Part shown: one piece after another, positions 4,963 through 5,128 of the stretch
How positions within the stretch are numbered: the stretch's first letter is position 1
How the letters are laid out: each line of letters opens with the position of its first letter
Assembly: GCA_031259515.1 (NCBI GenBank)
Contig: JAIRLK010000136.1
Span: 1-5,128 of the forward strand
Source of the DNA: Treponema sp.
Lineage (GTDB): Bacteria; Spirochaetota; Spirochaetia; Treponematales; Breznakiellaceae
DNA length: 5,128 nucleotides
Direction: 5' to 3'
The notes under the pieces: generated by a model
The model's database searches: none
Told to the model about the DNA's origin: nothing
The model's input: the letters and a program-made list of their open reading frames with translations, nothing else
Translations under genes and position numbers: made by a program

Positions 4963-5128
4963 AAAAAGAAAAAGCTTGTATTTCGATCTTTTAAATGGCA
5001 TAAAGAAATTGTAACCGTTCACGGGGTTTTGCTATTTAGTGTCGTTTCAATGACAGATACGCTATATATAGCGTACATCTTAATACATAATTATTTTGGA
5101 TTTTCTATATACACTATATATAGCGTTG
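4963..5128 (+). other. Open frame to window edge, doubtful coding
   Basis: After the TAA at 4960 the same frame has no stop for 55 codons, up to the window end, although the DNA is AT-rich. The only in-frame ATG is at 5050 (MTDTLYIAYIL) and has no ribosome site. The CTATATATAGCGT boxes fall inside it in different codon phases, which argues that they are DNA sites rather than protein repeats. It may be chance, or decayed sequence after the transposase stub. Confidence 0.15.
5058..5126. promoter_or_regulatory. Palindromic operator-like box pair
   Basis: TACGCTATATATAGCGTA (5058-5075) is an 18-bp perfect palindrome. Its 13-base part CTATATATAGCGT (5062-5074) recurs exactly at 5114-5126, offset by 52 bp, close to five helical turns, so the boxes would face the same side of DNA. 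A plausible plus-strand promoter TTGGAT (5096-5101), 17 bases, TATAGC (5119-5124) overlaps the second box. This layout suits a repressed promoter, for instance a toxin-antitoxin or phage-type regulator, for a gene starting past the window. Confidence 0.4.

Overview
The window reads as chromosomal DNA from a bacterium of moderate GC content, with an AT-richer right end. The mix of a long glucose-6-phosphate isomerase, an ArgR repressor and a FapA (DUF342) flagellar-assembly-type protein, together with TTG starts and strong Shine-Dalgarno sites, would fit a spirochete, perhaps a Treponema relative. That is inference from gene content and protein style, not a proven assignment.

Layout, left to right. 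Positions 1-1509 (minus) hold the first 503 codons of pgi, cut at the C-terminus by the window edge. A 159-bp gap follows and carries copy A of a 74-bp palindromic repeat. argR (1669-2142, minus) has a clean promoter and a near-perfect ARG-box core between promoter and start codon, so autoregulation by arginine is likely. The 383-bp divergent spacer between argR and the next gene (2143-2525) holds no credible gene. It contains the argR control region, a 14-bp-stem hairpin, a GC-rich stretch with two interleaved stems, and copy B of the repeat. fapA (2526-4019, plus) starts at TTG behind a strong ribosome binding site. A calcineurin-like phosphoesterase (4075-4743, plus) follows 55 bp later and is probably co-transcribed.

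The right end (4744-5128) is AT-rich. It holds what looks like the N-terminal stub of a transposase (4861-4962) and then a pair of CTATATATAGCGT boxes 52 bp apart. One box lies inside an 18-bp perfect palindrome. This looks like the control region of a gene that begins beyond the window.

Functionally, pgi is central carbon metabolism, argR is arginine control, and the fapA-phosphatase pair is the only likely operon seen. No complete new system is visible. The most interesting items are the paired repeat (stem preserved by a compensatory base-pair change, direct copies bracketing argR), the structured argR-fapA spacer, the altered arginine-binding motif in ArgR, and the palindromic box pair at the right edge.
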